In this document: positions 51,532-61,323 of the stretch, one piece after another | Numbering within the stretch: position 1 is the first letter of the stretch | Layout of the letters: each line of letters starts with the position of its first letter | NCBI GenBank assembly: GCA_020403265.1 | Contig: JADBXZ010000002.1 | Span: 211,413-275,412, forward strand | Source: Bacteroidota bacterium | GTDB taxonomy: Bacteria; Bacteroidota; Bacteroidia; B-17B0; Aurantibacillaceae | Length of the DNA stretch: 64,000 nt | Direction of reading: 5' to 3' | Notes under the pieces: generated by a model | The model's input: only the letters and a program-made list of their open reading frames with translations | The model's database searches: none | What the model was told of the DNA's origin: nothing | Made by a program: the position numbers and the translations under genes

Positions 51532-52994
51532 TTTCGTCTAAATAAATACATGTCACCCATTTGTTTAATAATTTCCCATTCATCAGAGTTAATGTATTTT
51601 AAAATCTCTTGGTGCAAAAGATCTCCGCTTAATGGGTAATCAAATCTTGATTCTGCAATAAATATGTGATCAGCCTTTTTAGTATCCGGAAAAGCATAAA
51701 TTTCTTTTCTAAAAGCTAAGTGAGGTGAAAACATGCTTGCTGTACTGAGTTTTGCTTCTTCAGGTATAAGCTTACACATTTCGTTAAATACATATCTATC
51801 AACTCTGGTATAATAATGATGATGAAAAAAGATGTTCGTATTTTCCTCTGAGTACCAATAACTACGACGATAAGTTAGTTTAGAGAATGTTGTAGAGAAA
51901 CTTAAAAATGAGAAAAGAAATGCAAAGCCATACATTTGTTTGAGAGATATTTTTTCTAAACTAAAGTATAAACTTAAGACGATTATTGGTGCAAATTCTA
52001 TTGAGTAATGGCTGTTAATTCCCCACTTCCCAAAATCATCGTTGTACATTTTTTGCACCAAAATGGGCAATATCATTAATAAAAATTCCAGTCTTATCAA
52101 TAGACCAATTCCACCAGCCATGAACAAACAAAAGAAGGTTTCTTCTTTTATCCAATCTACAGTTTTATCTATACTAACATTAGTAAAAAGTGCACTAATC
52201 AAATACCTCGATTTGAAAATTAAATTCTCAAGTATTTCTGACAAACTACCTCCTAAAATTGTGTACCTTAAATGACCTATTTTTTCTCTATTAACAAGCA
52301 TGGTAGGCATTACCATGTTAATAACAATATACATATAAATTAATGAAATAACACTAATCAATGCTAATAGGATTCTTTGTTGTTTCAATTTTGTGTTAAA
52401 GATCATTCCACATGAAATAAAAGCAAGTATTAAAGGCATGTTTTCCTTTCCGACGCAAATCATTACAGCCCATCCAATTGTTTTGTATGTTTGATTTTTA
52501 AGAATAGCAAGAATAAACCACGGGATAAACATTGATGCAACAACGTTATCATGGTAATCATATGCTAATGCAGAATAGATACCATAAAAGCTATAAAAAT
52601 GGAAAATACTTATTTCTGCCAAAAAACTGTCAGGGTACTTATATTTAACTATTTTATATACGCCTATCCCGCCAAAAATAACAGCACTTATTTGAAAAAT
52701 TAATAGGGTATAACTTCCAAAAACATAGGCAAGTGGCGAAAAAATTATTGTATACAATGCGAAGTGGTCTCCTAAAAAATTGGTAACAAATTCGTGTGCA
52801 AATGGATGTGGATTATTAATAAAATGGCTATACTGAAAAATGCTATTATTGTATATGCCTAAATCGAATGAATATGTTCTGAAATTATAATGATTTACTA
52901 GTGATTCAAGAGAAAAAATTACCGCAAAAAATAAGACGATGTAAAATCGAAATTCTCTTACTTCCTTTTCAATATTATTTAGGATAAGTTTCAT
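51528..52994 (-). CDS. DUF2079-like polytopic membrane protein
   Basis: A 488-residue membrane protein with around ten hydrophobic segments and a soluble C-terminal region. The motif FDLGIYNNSIFQY followed by FLGDHFA is typical of DUF2079 proteins, which look like GT-C-type transferases. I chose ATG 52994, which gives an ATGA overlap with the stop of the upstream gene; an ATG five codons upstream at 53009 would give a 19-bp overlap. It is co-transcribed with another GT39-like protein, so the two may act on the same lipid-linked sugar. No function is established for the family. Confidence 0.75.
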   Translation of the reverse strand: MKLILNNIEKEVREFRFYIVLFFAVIFSLESLVNHYNFRTYSFDLGIYNNSIFQYSHFINNPHPFAHEFVTNFLGDHFALYTIIFSPLAYVFGSYTLLIFQISAVIFGGIGVYKIVKYKYPDSFLAEISIFHFYSFYGIYSALAYDYHDNVVASMFIPWFILAILKNQTYKTIGWAVMICVGKENMPLILAFISCGMIFNTKLKQQRILLALISVISLIYMYIVINMVMPTMLVNREKIGHLRYTILGGSLSEILENLIFKSRYLISALFTNVSIDKTVDWIKEETFFCLFMAGGIGLLIRLEFLLMILPILVQKMYNDDFGKWGINSHYSIEFAPIIVLSLYFSLEKISLKQMYGFAFLFSFLSFSTTFSKLTYRRSYWYSEENTNIFFHHHYYTRVDRYVFNEMCKLIPEEAKLSTASMFSPHLAFRKEIYAFPDTKKADHIFIAESRFDYPLSGDLLHQEILKYINSDEWEIIKQMGDMYLFRRK

Positions 52995-54436
52995 TTTTCT
53001 GTGTAACAAGTGACATGGTAAATACCAAGTTGGGACTCCTCTTTTTTATAGTTCTGGGAGTATATAATTAGACTATCTTTTTCTGGAGCTCCGTTGGATA
53101 TTATCGTAAATTTAGTATAATTTGAATTTTGAAGAATCCCTTTATTTCTGCTGATAAATTTGTAATCAGCAATGTTATTTAAATAAAGATTATTTCTGAA
53201 CTCGGGATTAAAAAAATAAAAGGGGTTATAATAAATAAGGTAATTGGAGTTGTTTTGAATTATAATTAGTTCCTTATCCTGCTTTGTTTTGATAAGATTG
53301 TAAACAGCTTTGTTTCTGTTTTCGTGCTTATTTCCCAAGGTAATTGAAGGCAAAATGAAAATACTGAACAAAAGTAAAAATAGTAAGTTTATAGATCGAG
53401 CGTATAAGTTGAACGCAAAGAATTTTAAGATAAGAATACTGAACATTACAGTGATTAGCATGAATAAAAAATAATGCCGCAGGGAGTTTGTCAGATGGCT
53501 GGTTTTATAAATGAAATAAAATACTAATAGAGTGAGTAAACTAATTATGGAGTAAATAAGTTCTTGTTTTCGCGTTAAATTAATTTCCATGCGTTTGAAA
53601 TAAATATTTAGGGCTATAATTGCGAATATTAAAAAGAAAATATTGAAATAAAACTCTGATTCGAATACTTTTTGAAAGGACAATAAGAAAATATCAAAAT
53701 TGAAACTTGTGTTTAGTATTTTTTCAAATGCTTTATTATCACTAATGTAAATAAACAAAAAGTAATTGGTTGTTAAAAGGGTACCGCCGAGTATTAAGAA
53801 AAAATTTTTCAAAAGTTTCCTATCAAAAATTAGAAAAAGAATAAGTTCAAAAATTAATACAATTGCCATTTGATTAGCTATGAAAAACAAGAATGTGTTA
53901 ATAAGAATGATTATTACAACCCTTTCTTTTGAACCTATAAGTACTTTGTATAGTTCATTAATTAAAAGAAAAATGCCAAGCAAGATAAGACTGCTTTGAT
54001 GCATTAATTGAGATTCAATGTTTAAATAATAATTACAAATCAGGAACAGAAAAGTCCAAACAGCAGCTAAATAATTAAGGTGCGTACGGATGAAGTTAAA
54101 TAAGACAACACTAGCTAGAGCTGTAAATAATGCGCTAGGCAAACGTAGCAAGTAGCTATTTAAACCAAAAATGGTGTAGAATAGTTTAATAATAAAAAGA
54201 TAAACGGGTTCAAAAACTGCATGTCCTGATGAGTTTGTATAAAACAAAAAAGGATTTTGATTAGCTTGAAATAGATTTAAAAGTTCTGTGTTTTCAAAAT
54301 CCTGTAAGTCAATATAAACAAGCCTTATGCCAAATGCAATGGTAAAAAGTGTAAAATTGACTAGTTTAACATTTGATTTGCAATAGTTAATCAATTGGTT
54401 AAACTTCTCATTGGCTGTATTGATAATGGTTGTCAA
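52991..54436 (-). CDS. GT39/ArnT-like membrane glycosyltransferase
   Basis: A 481-residue polytopic protein with about eleven hydrophobic segments and a C-terminal soluble part. The early loop carries VYIDLQDFENTELL, where GT39/ArnT-like proteins place a catalytic acidic residue, and SGHAVFEPVYLFIIKLF and LRLPSALFTALASVVLF resemble the family's following helices. It would take a sugar from a polyprenyl-phosphate donor in the periplasm. The start is TTG, 3 bp from the CoA-transferase stop, with no better start downstream. It pairs with the DUF2079-like gene. Substrate unknown. Confidence 0.7.
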   Translation of the reverse strand: MTTIINTANEKFNQLINYCKSNVKLVNFTLFTIAFGIRLVYIDLQDFENTELLNLFQANQNPFLFYTNSSGHAVFEPVYLFIIKLFYTIFGLNSYLLRLPSALFTALASVVLFNFIRTHLNYLAAVWTFLFLICNYYLNIESQLMHQSSLILLGIFLLINELYKVLIGSKERVVIIILINTFLFFIANQMAIVLIFELILFLIFDRKLLKNFFLILGGTLLTTNYFLFIYISDNKAFEKILNTSFNFDIFLLSFQKVFESEFYFNIFFLIFAIIALNIYFKRMEINLTRKQELIYSIISLLTLLVFYFIYKTSHLTNSLRHYFLFMLITVMFSILILKFFAFNLYARSINLLFLLLFSIFILPSITLGNKHENRNKAVYNLIKTKQDKELIIIQNNSNYLIYYNPFYFFNPEFRNNLYLNNIADYKFISRNKGILQNSNYTKFTIISNGAPEKDSLIIYSQNYKKEESQLGIYHVTCYTEK

Positions 54437-54439
54437 TTC

Positions 54440-55096
54440 CTAAATGGTCATTTCTTTAACATCACCTTCGATGATTAATTTACCGGCAGTTGCGTTTTTA
54501 ATTTGTTCAACGCTAATTCCCGGGGCGCGTTCTAGTAATTTAAATCCTCCCCCTTGAACAATCTCATAAACGCCTAATTCGGTAACTATTTTTTTAACGC
54601 ATTTAACACCTGTTAGAGGTAAATCACATTGAGGGAGTAACTTACTTTGGCCGGCTTTATTTACTTGTTGCATGGCTACAATAATATTTTTGGCGCTTGC
54701 TACTAAATCCATAGCACCACCCATCCCTTTAACCATTTTACCCGGTATTTTCCAGTTGGCAATATCACCATTCTCACTTACTTCCATTGCACCTAAAATT
54801 GTTAAGTCAACGCGTTGTGCTCTAATCATACCAAAACTAGTTGCGCTGTCAAATATGCTTGCCCCTTTTAATAAGGTTATGGTTTGCTTACCGGCGTTAA
54901 TTAAATCAGCATCTTCTTCTCCTTCAAAAGGAAAGGGTCCCATGCCAAGAATTCCGTTTTCTGATTGCAATTCAACATTAATTCCTTCAGGGATGAAATT
55001 AGCTACAAGCGTTGGTATCCCTATTCCGAGATTAACATACATGCCATCCTTGACTTCTTGTGCTATTCTTTTTGCTATTCCGTTTTTATCTAACAT
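54440..55096 (-). CDS. scoB: 3-oxoacid CoA-transferase subunit B
   Basis: A 218-residue beta subunit of a type I CoA-transferase (succinyl-CoA:3-ketoacid or acetoacetate CoA-transferase). The catalytic glutamate lies in the SENG motif (E46, LQSENGILGMGP). NLGIGIPTLVANF near the N-terminus and the KGMGGAMDLV stretch are family features. It moves CoA between acyl groups in ketone-body or butanoate metabolism. It follows scoA by 3 bp. It is part of the minus-strand run but metabolically unrelated to the glycan cluster. Confidence 0.92.
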   Translation of the reverse strand: MLDKNGIAKRIAQEVKDGMYVNLGIGIPTLVANFIPEGINVELQSENGILGMGPFPFEGEEDADLINAGKQTITLLKGASIFDSATSFGMIRAQRVDLTILGAMEVSENGDIANWKIPGKMVKGMGGAMDLVASAKNIIVAMQQVNKAGQSKLLPQCDLPLTGVKCVKKIVTELGVYEIVQGGGFKLLERAPGISVEQIKNATAGKLIIEGDVKEMTI

Positions 55097-55099
55097 ACA

Positions 55100-55810
55100 C
55101 TATTTCTTTTTTACAGTTCTTTGTTCTATGCGTTTTTCGTATTGAGTACCTTTAAAAATTCTGTTTACAAAAATACCAGGTGTATGTATGTGATCAGGAT
55201 TTAATTCACCCACTTCAACAAGTTCTTCAACTTCAGCGATCGTAATTTTACCTGCCATAGCCATTGGCATGTTGAAGTTACGCGCAGTGCTTCTATAAAT
55301 TAGATTCCCGGCTTTATCTCCTTTCCATGCTTTAACAATTGCGAAGTCACTTTCAAAGGCTTTTTCTATTAAATATTCCTTAGTTTCTCCTCTAAAGGTA
55401 ATACTTCTTACTTCTTTTCCAATGGCTACTTCTGTACCTACACCAGCAGGAGTTGGAAAAAAGGGTATGCCATAACCGGCCATCATACATCTGGTTGCTA
55501 AAGTACCCTGCGGAACTAATTCAACTTCTAATTCTCCGCTTAACATTTGACGTTCAAATTCATCGTTTTCGCCAACATAGGACGAAATCATTTTTTTTAT
55601 TTGCTTGGTTTGCAAAAGTAAGCCTAGTCCAAAGTCATCTACTCCTGCATTGTTGCTGATACAAGTTAGATTTTTTACACCCATTTTTACAAGTTGAGCG
55701 ATGCTGTTTTCAGGTATACCACATAGGCCAAAGCCGCCAACCATCAAGGTCATACCGCTTTTAATATCCTTAAGCGCCTCTTCTGCGTTTTTTACTACTT
55801 TGTTAATCAT
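55100..55810 (-). CDS. scoA: 3-oxoacid CoA-transferase subunit A
   Basis: A 236-residue alpha subunit of the type I CoA-transferase. It begins [33 protein letters not shown], with the glycine-rich [10 protein letters not shown] region (25-34) that binds CoA, and includes [12 protein letters not shown] (52-63). It pairs with the scoB gene 3 bp downstream to form the active heterodimer or heterotetramer in the cytoplasm. It lies 2 bp after the PBP1A gene, so these are probably co-transcribed. Length is normal for the family. Confidence 0.92.
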   Translation of the reverse strand: MINKVVKNAEEALKDIKSGMTLMVGGFGLCGIPENSIAQLVKMGVKNLTCISNNAGVDDFGLGLLLQTKQIKKMISSYVGENDEFERQMLSGELEVELVPQGTLATRCMMAGYGIPFFPTPAGVGTEVAIGKEVRSITFRGETKEYLIEKAFESDFAIVKAWKGDKAGNLIYRSTARNFNMPMAMAGKITIAEVEELVEVGELNPDHIHTPGIFVNRIFKGTQYEKRIEQRTVKKK

Positions 55811-55812
55811 AT

Positions 55813-58050
55813 TTAATCAATTTCAATTGTTTCGGTGTATCCCTCAAGTGGCAAATTATCATATTTACTACAATCCATTTCGAGATTAGGATCAATGTTT
55901 TTTGGTCGGTTAAAAGGAGATTTACTTACTTTTAATTTTGGGTCATCATAAACTTTTCTGAAAAATTTACCCCAGATAGGTAGTGCCATCGTAGCACCCT
56001 GACCGTCTGCAATACTATTAAAATGGATACTTCTGTCCTCTCCACCAACCCATGCACCTGCAGCCAAGTCTGGCGTAAGTCCTATAAACCATCCATCGGC
56101 ATTATGCTGTGTAGTACCGGTTTTGCCGGCTATTTGATTGCTGAGTTTATATTTTGATCCACGCAAAGAAGCCCCAGTACCATACTGACAAACACCCTGC
56201 ATTAATTCTAACATCACATAAGCTTTTTCTTCACTAAAAACTTCGTCTGTATTAGGTATAAATTCTTCAAGTACTTTTCCGTTTTTATCTTCAATTCTAG
56301 TAATGAATGTTGGTTGTATGAACTGTCCTTTGTTTGCAAAGGTTGAATTTGCCCCAACCATTTCAAACACACTTATGTCAGGTGTTCCTAAGCAAATTGC
56401 CGGCACTTCAGGAATTTCGGATTCTATACCCATACGTTTTACCAGGTGAACAACTGAACTTGGTCCATAGCGTTTCATTAAGGCTGCTGTAACAAAGTTA
56501 ACAGATAGTGCCAAAGCTCTTTTTAAAGTGATCATTTGACCGGTGCCTTTTAATCCATCACTATTGTCAGGGCACCATTGTTTTCCATCAGGAGTTTCTA
56601 TGCAAGTTCTCACATTTGGAATTAATTCACATGGCGATGAGCCATTATCAATCGCCATGGCATAAATGAAAGGTTTAAAGGTTGATCCAACTTGTCGCTT
56701 ACTTACTTTTACATGATCATATTTAAAATGTTTATGATTAATTCCGCCAACCCAAGCCTTCACATAGCCGGTTTGTGGTTCCATTGCCATAAAGCCTGTT
56801 TGTAGAAATGACTTATAATATTTTATACTGTCGTATGGTGTAAGTACTGTGTCGATATCACCCCTCAGGCTATATACCCTCATTGCAACAGGTTGATGAA
56901 AAGTGGCTAGTATTTCATCATGAGATAATTTTGAATTAGCTTTACTAAGACGGTAACGTTCGCTTCTCTTTATGGAAGATTCCATTATTTTTTTAATTTC
57001 ATCTTTCGAAACATTCCATGCAAAAGGGGCATTTTTCTTGGTGGCAACCTCCTTACTGAATTTTTTCTGAAGCTCTTGCATGTGCTCATATACAGCTTCT
57101 TCAGCGTGTTTTTGCATTCTCGAATCAATTGTTGTATAGATTCTCAAACCGTCTTTGTAAATATTGTATGGTTTATTTGTTTCGGGGTTGATATGTTTAG
57201 CACACCACTCCTTCATAAAATTTTCACGCAGATACTCCCTGAAATAAGGCGCCAAACCATCGTTATGATCTTCCGGTTTAAATGAAAGTCCGAGTGGAAG
57301 CTTTTTTAAACTATCATATTTTTCTTTTGTTAAATAACCGTATTTAACCATTTGCATCATTACAACATTTCGGCGATGCAAGGTAGTATCTTTCCTTTTT
57401 GCACTAACTGGGTTAAATAATGCCGGGTTTTTAGCCATTCCAATCAGCATGGCGGCTTGTTGAATTTCAAGACTATCCTGACTCCTGTTAAAATAAATCT
57501 GAGCAGCAGACTTAACACCAACAGCTAAGTTTAAAAAATCAAATTTATTGAGATAAAGTGCTAAAATCTCATCTTTTGTGTAAAGTTTTTCAAGTCTGGT
57601 GGCAATTATCCATTCCTTCATTTTTCTTATTACCAAACCCGGTTTACTTAGCTTTTCTCTTGGAAACATCATTTTAGCCAACTGCTGTGTAATGGTGCTT
57701 CCGCCACCTTTGCTTCCTGCTCCAAAAATGCTTCTTCCAATTGCCTTAACATCCACACCGCTGTGCTCTTCAAATCTGGCGTCCTCAGTTGCTATTAGTG
57801 CATCTACTAAATCTTTATCTAAATCTGAGAATTTAACGTTAACTCTATTTTCACTATAATATTTCCCAAGAATTTTTAAATCTCCACTATAAACAACAGT
57901 AGCAAGATTGTTTTTAGGGTTTAACAATTCATTAACGTCAGGTAATTCACCAAAAGTACCTAAACCAATTAAAAACACGAAAGAATAAATTAAGATAATT
58001 GGGCCAAAGAATAATAGCCACATCCATTTTATGTACTTGTTTTTAAACAT
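55813..58050 (-). CDS. bifunctional penicillin-binding protein 1A
   Basis: A 745-residue class A PBP that polymerises and cross-links peptidoglycan in the periplasm. One N-terminal membrane anchor (about 8-31) is followed by the glycosyltransferase domain with catalytic glutamate E89 in IATEDARF and [10 protein letters not shown] (117-126). The transpeptidase domain has the active-site STFK at 456-459, SVN at 516-518 and KTGT at 643-646. All catalytic motifs are intact. A small internal gap of 53 bp separates it from the alkyltransferase-like gene. It is a standard housekeeping gene. Confidence 0.93.
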   Translation of the reverse strand: MFKNKYIKWMWLLFFGPIILIYSFVFLIGLGTFGELPDVNELLNPKNNLATVVYSGDLKILGKYYSENRVNVKFSDLDKDLVDALIATEDARFEEHSGVDVKAIGRSIFGAGSKGGGSTITQQLAKMMFPREKLSKPGLVIRKMKEWIIATRLEKLYTKDEILALYLNKFDFLNLAVGVKSAAQIYFNRSQDSLEIQQAAMLIGMAKNPALFNPVSAKRKDTTLHRRNVVMMQMVKYGYLTKEKYDSLKKLPLGLSFKPEDHNDGLAPYFREYLRENFMKEWCAKHINPETNKPYNIYKDGLRIYTTIDSRMQKHAEEAVYEHMQELQKKFSKEVATKKNAPFAWNVSKDEIKKIMESSIKRSERYRLSKANSKLSHDEILATFHQPVAMRVYSLRGDIDTVLTPYDSIKYYKSFLQTGFMAMEPQTGYVKAWVGGINHKHFKYDHVKVSKRQVGSTFKPFIYAMAIDNGSSPCELIPNVRTCIETPDGKQWCPDNSDGLKGTGQMITLKRALALSVNFVTAALMKRYGPSSVVHLVKRMGIESEIPEVPAICLGTPDISVFEMVGANSTFANKGQFIQPTFITRIEDKNGKVLEEFIPNTDEVFSEEKAYVMLELMQGVCQYGTGASLRGSKYKLSNQIAGKTGTTQHNADGWFIGLTPDLAAGAWVGGEDRSIHFNSIADGQGATMALPIWGKFFRKVYDDPKLKVSKSPFNRPKNIDPNLEMDCSKYDNLPLEGYTETIEID

Positions 58051-58082
58051 TCAATTAGTTCGTAAAAGTAGTATTTTTTACG

Positions 58083-58094
58083 ACTTTCGAAAGT
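58083..58094. promoter_or_regulatory. 12-bp perfect palindrome in the PBP1A upstream gap
   Basis: The sequence ACTTTCGAAAGT is its own reverse complement, placed in the 53-bp gap between the alkyltransferase-like stop and the PBP1A start. A second inverted repeat CGTAAAA/TTTTACG (58062-58082 region) lies next to it. Either could bind a dimeric regulator or form a small RNA hairpin. No T run follows, so a terminator is less likely. Confidence 0.3.
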
Positions 58095-58103
58095 AAAAAA
58101 TCA

Positions 58104-58442
58104 TTAAATGTTCAACTCTTTAGAGGGGTCCCAAAAAACTGCATCGAAACGGCTAACTTTATCATTCTTCACCTGAATGCCTTCTTTTAAAAGTAATTCT
58201 TCCATTAAATGTGGCGTTGAAAAATGCATTTTCCCGGTTAACATACCATTTCTATTTACAACACGGTGTGCTGGCACCTTTGGTGTTGCTTCATGCGACG
58301 CATTCATGGCGTAACCAACCACACGACTGCTTTTAGGGCTTCCTAAATACTTGGCAATTGCGCCATAATTTGTTATTCGGCCTCTAGGTATTAAGCGAAC
58401 TACTTGAAAAACCTGATCAAAAAAATCCTTCTCTAAAGCCAT
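58104..58442 (-). CDS. alkyltransferase-like (ATL) DNA-binding protein
   Basis: A 112-residue MGMT-fold protein. The active-site motif that is PCHR in true O6-alkylguanine transferases reads PAHR here (57-60), so the alkyl-accepting cysteine is missing. The tyrosine (Y26) and arginine finger (R40) that flip the damaged base are kept. Such ATL proteins bind O6-alkylguanine and hand it to nucleotide excision repair. The Cys-less PAHR form is, as far as I recall, usual for Bacteroidota. uvrB is encoded 3.3 kb away on the other strand. It lies between the TPR and PBP1A genes. Confidence 0.85.
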   Translation of the reverse strand: MALEKDFFDQVFQVVRLIPRGRITNYGAIAKYLGSPKSSRVVGYAMNASHEATPKVPAHRVVNRNGMLTGKMHFSTPHLMEELLLKEGIQVKNDKVSRFDAVFWDPSKELNI

Positions 58443-58444
58443 GT

Positions 58445-59737
58445 TTACTTATTAATTTTTCTTGAAATATATTTTTGTGACGGAAACAAGGACTCTTGAA
58501 TCCTCTTGGCATAACGAATACTTGATAGTATTTCTGTTTGTTTTTCTTCAATTAGATTTTTTTGGTTTTCCAATAAAACATTTTTTTGTTTATTATTTCT
58601 GTATAGCTTTATTACAATAAAAAAAGCAATAGCAAGAATTAAAATTAAGCTCCCGCCTAAATAAATAATTGTTCTGTTTCGTTTTAATTTTAGCTCATTA
58701 TTTGCATTGGTTAAATTGGCAATTTTTAAATCATTTTCAATTTTTAAATTTTTATAATTTTCTTCAAATTCATTGGATGCTCTTAATTTATCTGAACTGG
58801 CTATGCTATCTTTACTAATGAAATATACTTTTAAAGAATTATAGGCCATTTTATAATTTTGTAGTTTTTCATAACAAAGATTTAAGTGTCGGTTTAGTTT
58901 CATCTTTTCATGGTAATCATTTTTAGGTATGTGAGATTGAATTTCCTCCAGATATTTTAAAGCCTTATCATAGTCTTGTAGAAACATATAATAAAGTGCA
59001 TTAAATTCATTGTAACTGATTTTTAAATCAATATTTGTATTTTTTTCTAATCGATATCGTTGTTCTATGGAATCGATTTCGATTTTCGCATTCGCATGAT
59101 CACCCAATGAAATATAAGCCTCAAGCTTATTGCCATGGATGGATAATAAATACTCGTTAACTTTAGGTGATTTAACTTTTCTTAAAACATTTTCTGATTT
59201 AGTTAAATAGTATATGGCTTTTTTATACTCGCCTATGGTTGTCAAATCAACAGCTACATTATTTGCCGATACAAATTGCTGCGACAAATCATTCATTTTA
59301 ACTGCAATTTCATATGTTTTTATAAAACAACTAACAGCCTTTTTACTGTCTCCTTGGTTAGAAAAAATAATTCCAAGGTAATTGTAAATTTTACCTTGAA
59401 GCCAAATGTAATTAGTCTCTTCTGCAAGAGGTAAGGCTTTAAATAGAAATTGAACGGCTTGTGTGTATTTTGAGTGATCATAATACAACTGCCCTTTTTG
59501 AAACAAAAAATAAGCATTAGACTTTTTACTTTCCTTCTTTGGAGCCTTGGATTCCAGATAATTCAATAATTTTTGCTTTTCATCAAATGTATTTATCTTA
59601 TAATCTATAAAGTAAACTGCTTTACTGATTTTTAAAGAGTCGTTTAAGTTTGATTTTAAAATGCGATCTATGCTATCAATTTGCGCATTAAAACCACAGA
59701 GAATTAATAGAAATATGAATAATAATATATTTTTCAT
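58445..59737 (-). CDS. TPR membrane protein ending in a SIRYAKRIQ linker
   Basis: A 430-residue protein: signal peptide (1-19, MKNILLFIFLLILCGFNA), a TPR-like helical region (about 40-320), one membrane helix near 365-385, and a short cytoplasmic tail with coiled-coil character ending SIRYAKRIQESLFPSQKYI plus seven residues. I chose ATG 59737 because it creates a clean signal peptide; the frame extends 14 codons further upstream. In Bacteroidota this tail usually leads into a SpoIIE-type phosphatase domain, which is absent. The gene may therefore be a shortened sensor. It is the first gene of the minus-strand run. Confidence 0.8.
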   Translation of the reverse strand: MKNILLFIFLLILCGFNAQIDSIDRILKSNLNDSLKISKAVYFIDYKINTFDEKQKLLNYLESKAPKKESKKSNAYFLFQKGQLYYDHSKYTQAVQFLFKALPLAEETNYIWLQGKIYNYLGIIFSNQGDSKKAVSCFIKTYEIAVKMNDLSQQFVSANNVAVDLTTIGEYKKAIYYLTKSENVLRKVKSPKVNEYLLSIHGNKLEAYISLGDHANAKIEIDSIEQRYRLEKNTNIDLKISYNEFNALYYMFLQDYDKALKYLEEIQSHIPKNDYHEKMKLNRHLNLCYEKLQNYKMAYNSLKVYFISKDSIASSDKLRASNEFEENYKNLKIENDLKIANLTNANNELKLKRNRTIIYLGGSLILILAIAFFIVIKLYRNNKQKNVLLENQKNLIEEKQTEILSSIRYAKRIQESLFPSQKYISRKINK

Positions 59738-59745
59738 TGACAAAC

Positions 59746-59776
59746 TAAAATTAACACATTTACTGCAGTTAACCAA
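59746..59776 (-). promoter_or_regulatory. possible promoter for the TPR gene
   Basis: On the minus strand, TTG (59774-59776) precedes TAATTTTA (59746-59753) by 20 bases. This fits the Bacteroidota pattern TTG-N17-23-TAnnTTTG with one mismatch in the -7 box. It sits 8 bases upstream of the chosen TPR start. Predicted from pattern only. Confidence 0.35.
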
Positions 59777-59784
59777 CATATTCT

Positions 59785-59792
59785 TATCTTTA
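59785..59792 (+). promoter_or_regulatory. possible -7 box for gltX
   Basis: TATCTTTA lies 6 bases before the gltX ATG and matches the Bacteroidota -7 box TAnnTTTG except in the last base. This position would give a very short or leaderless transcript. I see no clear TTG at the expected -33 distance, so confidence is low. Confidence 0.35.
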
Positions 59793-59798
59793 CAACTT

Positions 59799-61313
59799 AT
59801 GGAAAAAAGAGTACGAGTTAGATTTGCGCCAAGTCCAACAGGAGGTTTGCATATGGGTGGCGTCAGAACAGCACTGTTTAATTATCTATTCGCTAAAAGG
59901 CATGGTGGGGATTTTATTTTGAGGATTGAAGATACAGACCAAACCAGATTTGTTGAAGGCGCAGAAGAATATATTGTTAACGCCTTAAAATGGTGTGGGA
60001 TTTCACCTAATGAAGGAGTAGGTTTTGGAGATGGCCCTCACAAGCCTTACCGTCAAAGTGAAAGGAAAGAGTTGGGTATTTATAAAAAATATGCAGATAA
60101 ACTGATAGCAAGTGGACATGCGTATTATGCATTTGACAGTAATGAAGAATTAGAAGAGATGCGCAAGCGCATGGAGGCCGCAAAAGTTGTTGCTCCTCAG
60201 TACAATAATGTAACAAGGCAAAATATGCGTAATTCTCTCACTCTGCCTGAGGACGAGGTTAAACGACTCTTGGATGCCAATACACCACATGTTATCAGAT
60301 TAAAGGTACCACGTAACGAAGAAATAAGGTTTGAAGATATTATTAGAGGATGGGTTATTGTTAATTCAAATCAAATTGATGATAAAGTTTTATTGAAAAG
60401 TGATGGAATGCCAACCTACCACTTAGCCCACATTGTTGATGATATTGAAATGCAAATTAGTCATGCCGTTAGGGGTGAAGAGTGGTTGCCAAGTGCGCCT
60501 GCACATGTTTTAATTTATCGCTATTTGGGTCTTGAGGCAGAAATGCCGAAATTGGCTCATTTGCCATTGATATTAAATCCTGATGGAAATGGTAAAATAA
60601 GTAAACGTGAAGCACGTTTTCCGGTTTTTCCATTAAGTTGGAAAGATCCTCGAGAGGCAGAGCCGTTTATAGGTTACAAAGAAAGTGGTTATTATCCAGA
60701 GGCATTTGTAAATATTTTAGCTTTGTTAGGCTGGAATCCGGGAGATAATAAAGAAATTATGAGCTTGACAGAAATGGCTAGCTTATTTGATTTTGACAGG
60801 GTAAATAAAGCTGGTGCTAAATTTGATCCTGATAAAGCAAAATGGTTTAATCAGCAGTACCTCCGCATGCAATCAGATGAATCTCTGGCATCCGAGTTTA
60901 AGTTGGTTTTAGAGAGTAAAGGTATCAAACGTGATAATGAATTCATACTTCAATTTTGCAAACTCGTAAAGGAGAAGGTACAGTTTACTAAAGAATTTTG
61001 GAATGAGGGGGTTTATGTTTTTGAAGCACCGGTAAGTTTTGATGAAAAGGTAATGACCAAAAAATGGAATCCAACTAATAAAGAACTTTTTACTAAAGTT
61101 TACCAACGTTTCAAAAATCTGGATATTTGGACCGCCGTAGTTTTGCATGATGATTTTACCGTTGCTCAAACAGAACTGGGTAAAATAGATATGCAAATGC
61201 TTCGCGTTATTATTTCGGGCGTTGCCGGAGGACCACAATTATTTGATTTACTTGCCCTGATTGGCAAAGAAGAAACCATCAAACGAATGGATCACTTTTT
61301 ACAAACGCATTAA
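59799..61313 (+). CDS. gltX: glutamyl-tRNA synthetase
   Basis: A 504-residue class I aminoacyl-tRNA synthetase that charges tRNA-Glu. The HIGH-equivalent is PSPTGGLHMGG (11-21) and the KMSKS-equivalent is GKISKR (265-270). The C-terminal helical anticodon-binding part is complete. I chose ATG 59799 (MEKRVRVRFAPSPTG), which matches the family start; the frame runs further upstream to 59661 but that part overlaps the divergent TPR gene. It is separated from the TPR gene by a 61-bp divergent promoter region. Confidence 0.95.
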   Translation: MEKRVRVRFAPSPTGGLHMGGVRTALFNYLFAKRHGGDFILRIEDTDQTRFVEGAEEYIVNALKWCGISPNEGVGFGDGPHKPYRQSERKELGIYKKYADKLIASGHAYYAFDSNEELEEMRKRMEAAKVVAPQYNNVTRQNMRNSLTLPEDEVKRLLDANTPHVIRLKVPRNEEIRFEDIIRGWVIVNSNQIDDKVLLKSDGMPTYHLAHIVDDIEMQISHAVRGEEWLPSAPAHVLIYRYLGLEAEMPKLAHLPLILNPDGNGKISKREARFPVFPLSWKDPREAEPFIGYKESGYYPEAFVNILALLGWNPGDNKEIMSLTEMASLFDFDRVNKAGAKFDPDKAKWFNQQYLRMQSDESLASEFKLVLESKGIKRDNEFILQFCKLVKEKVQFTKEFWNEGVYVFEAPVSFDEKVMTKKWNPTNKELFTKVYQRFKNLDIWTAVVLHDDFTVAQTELGKIDMQMLRVIISGVAGGPQLFDLLALIGKEETIKRMDHFLQTH

Positions 61314-61323
61314 TACGCAAAAC

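Noticed and set aside
54672..55145. Long plus-strand open frame (157 codons)
   Set aside because: It is antisense to scoB and scoA, whose motifs and lengths are clear; residue composition looks like a shadow frame.
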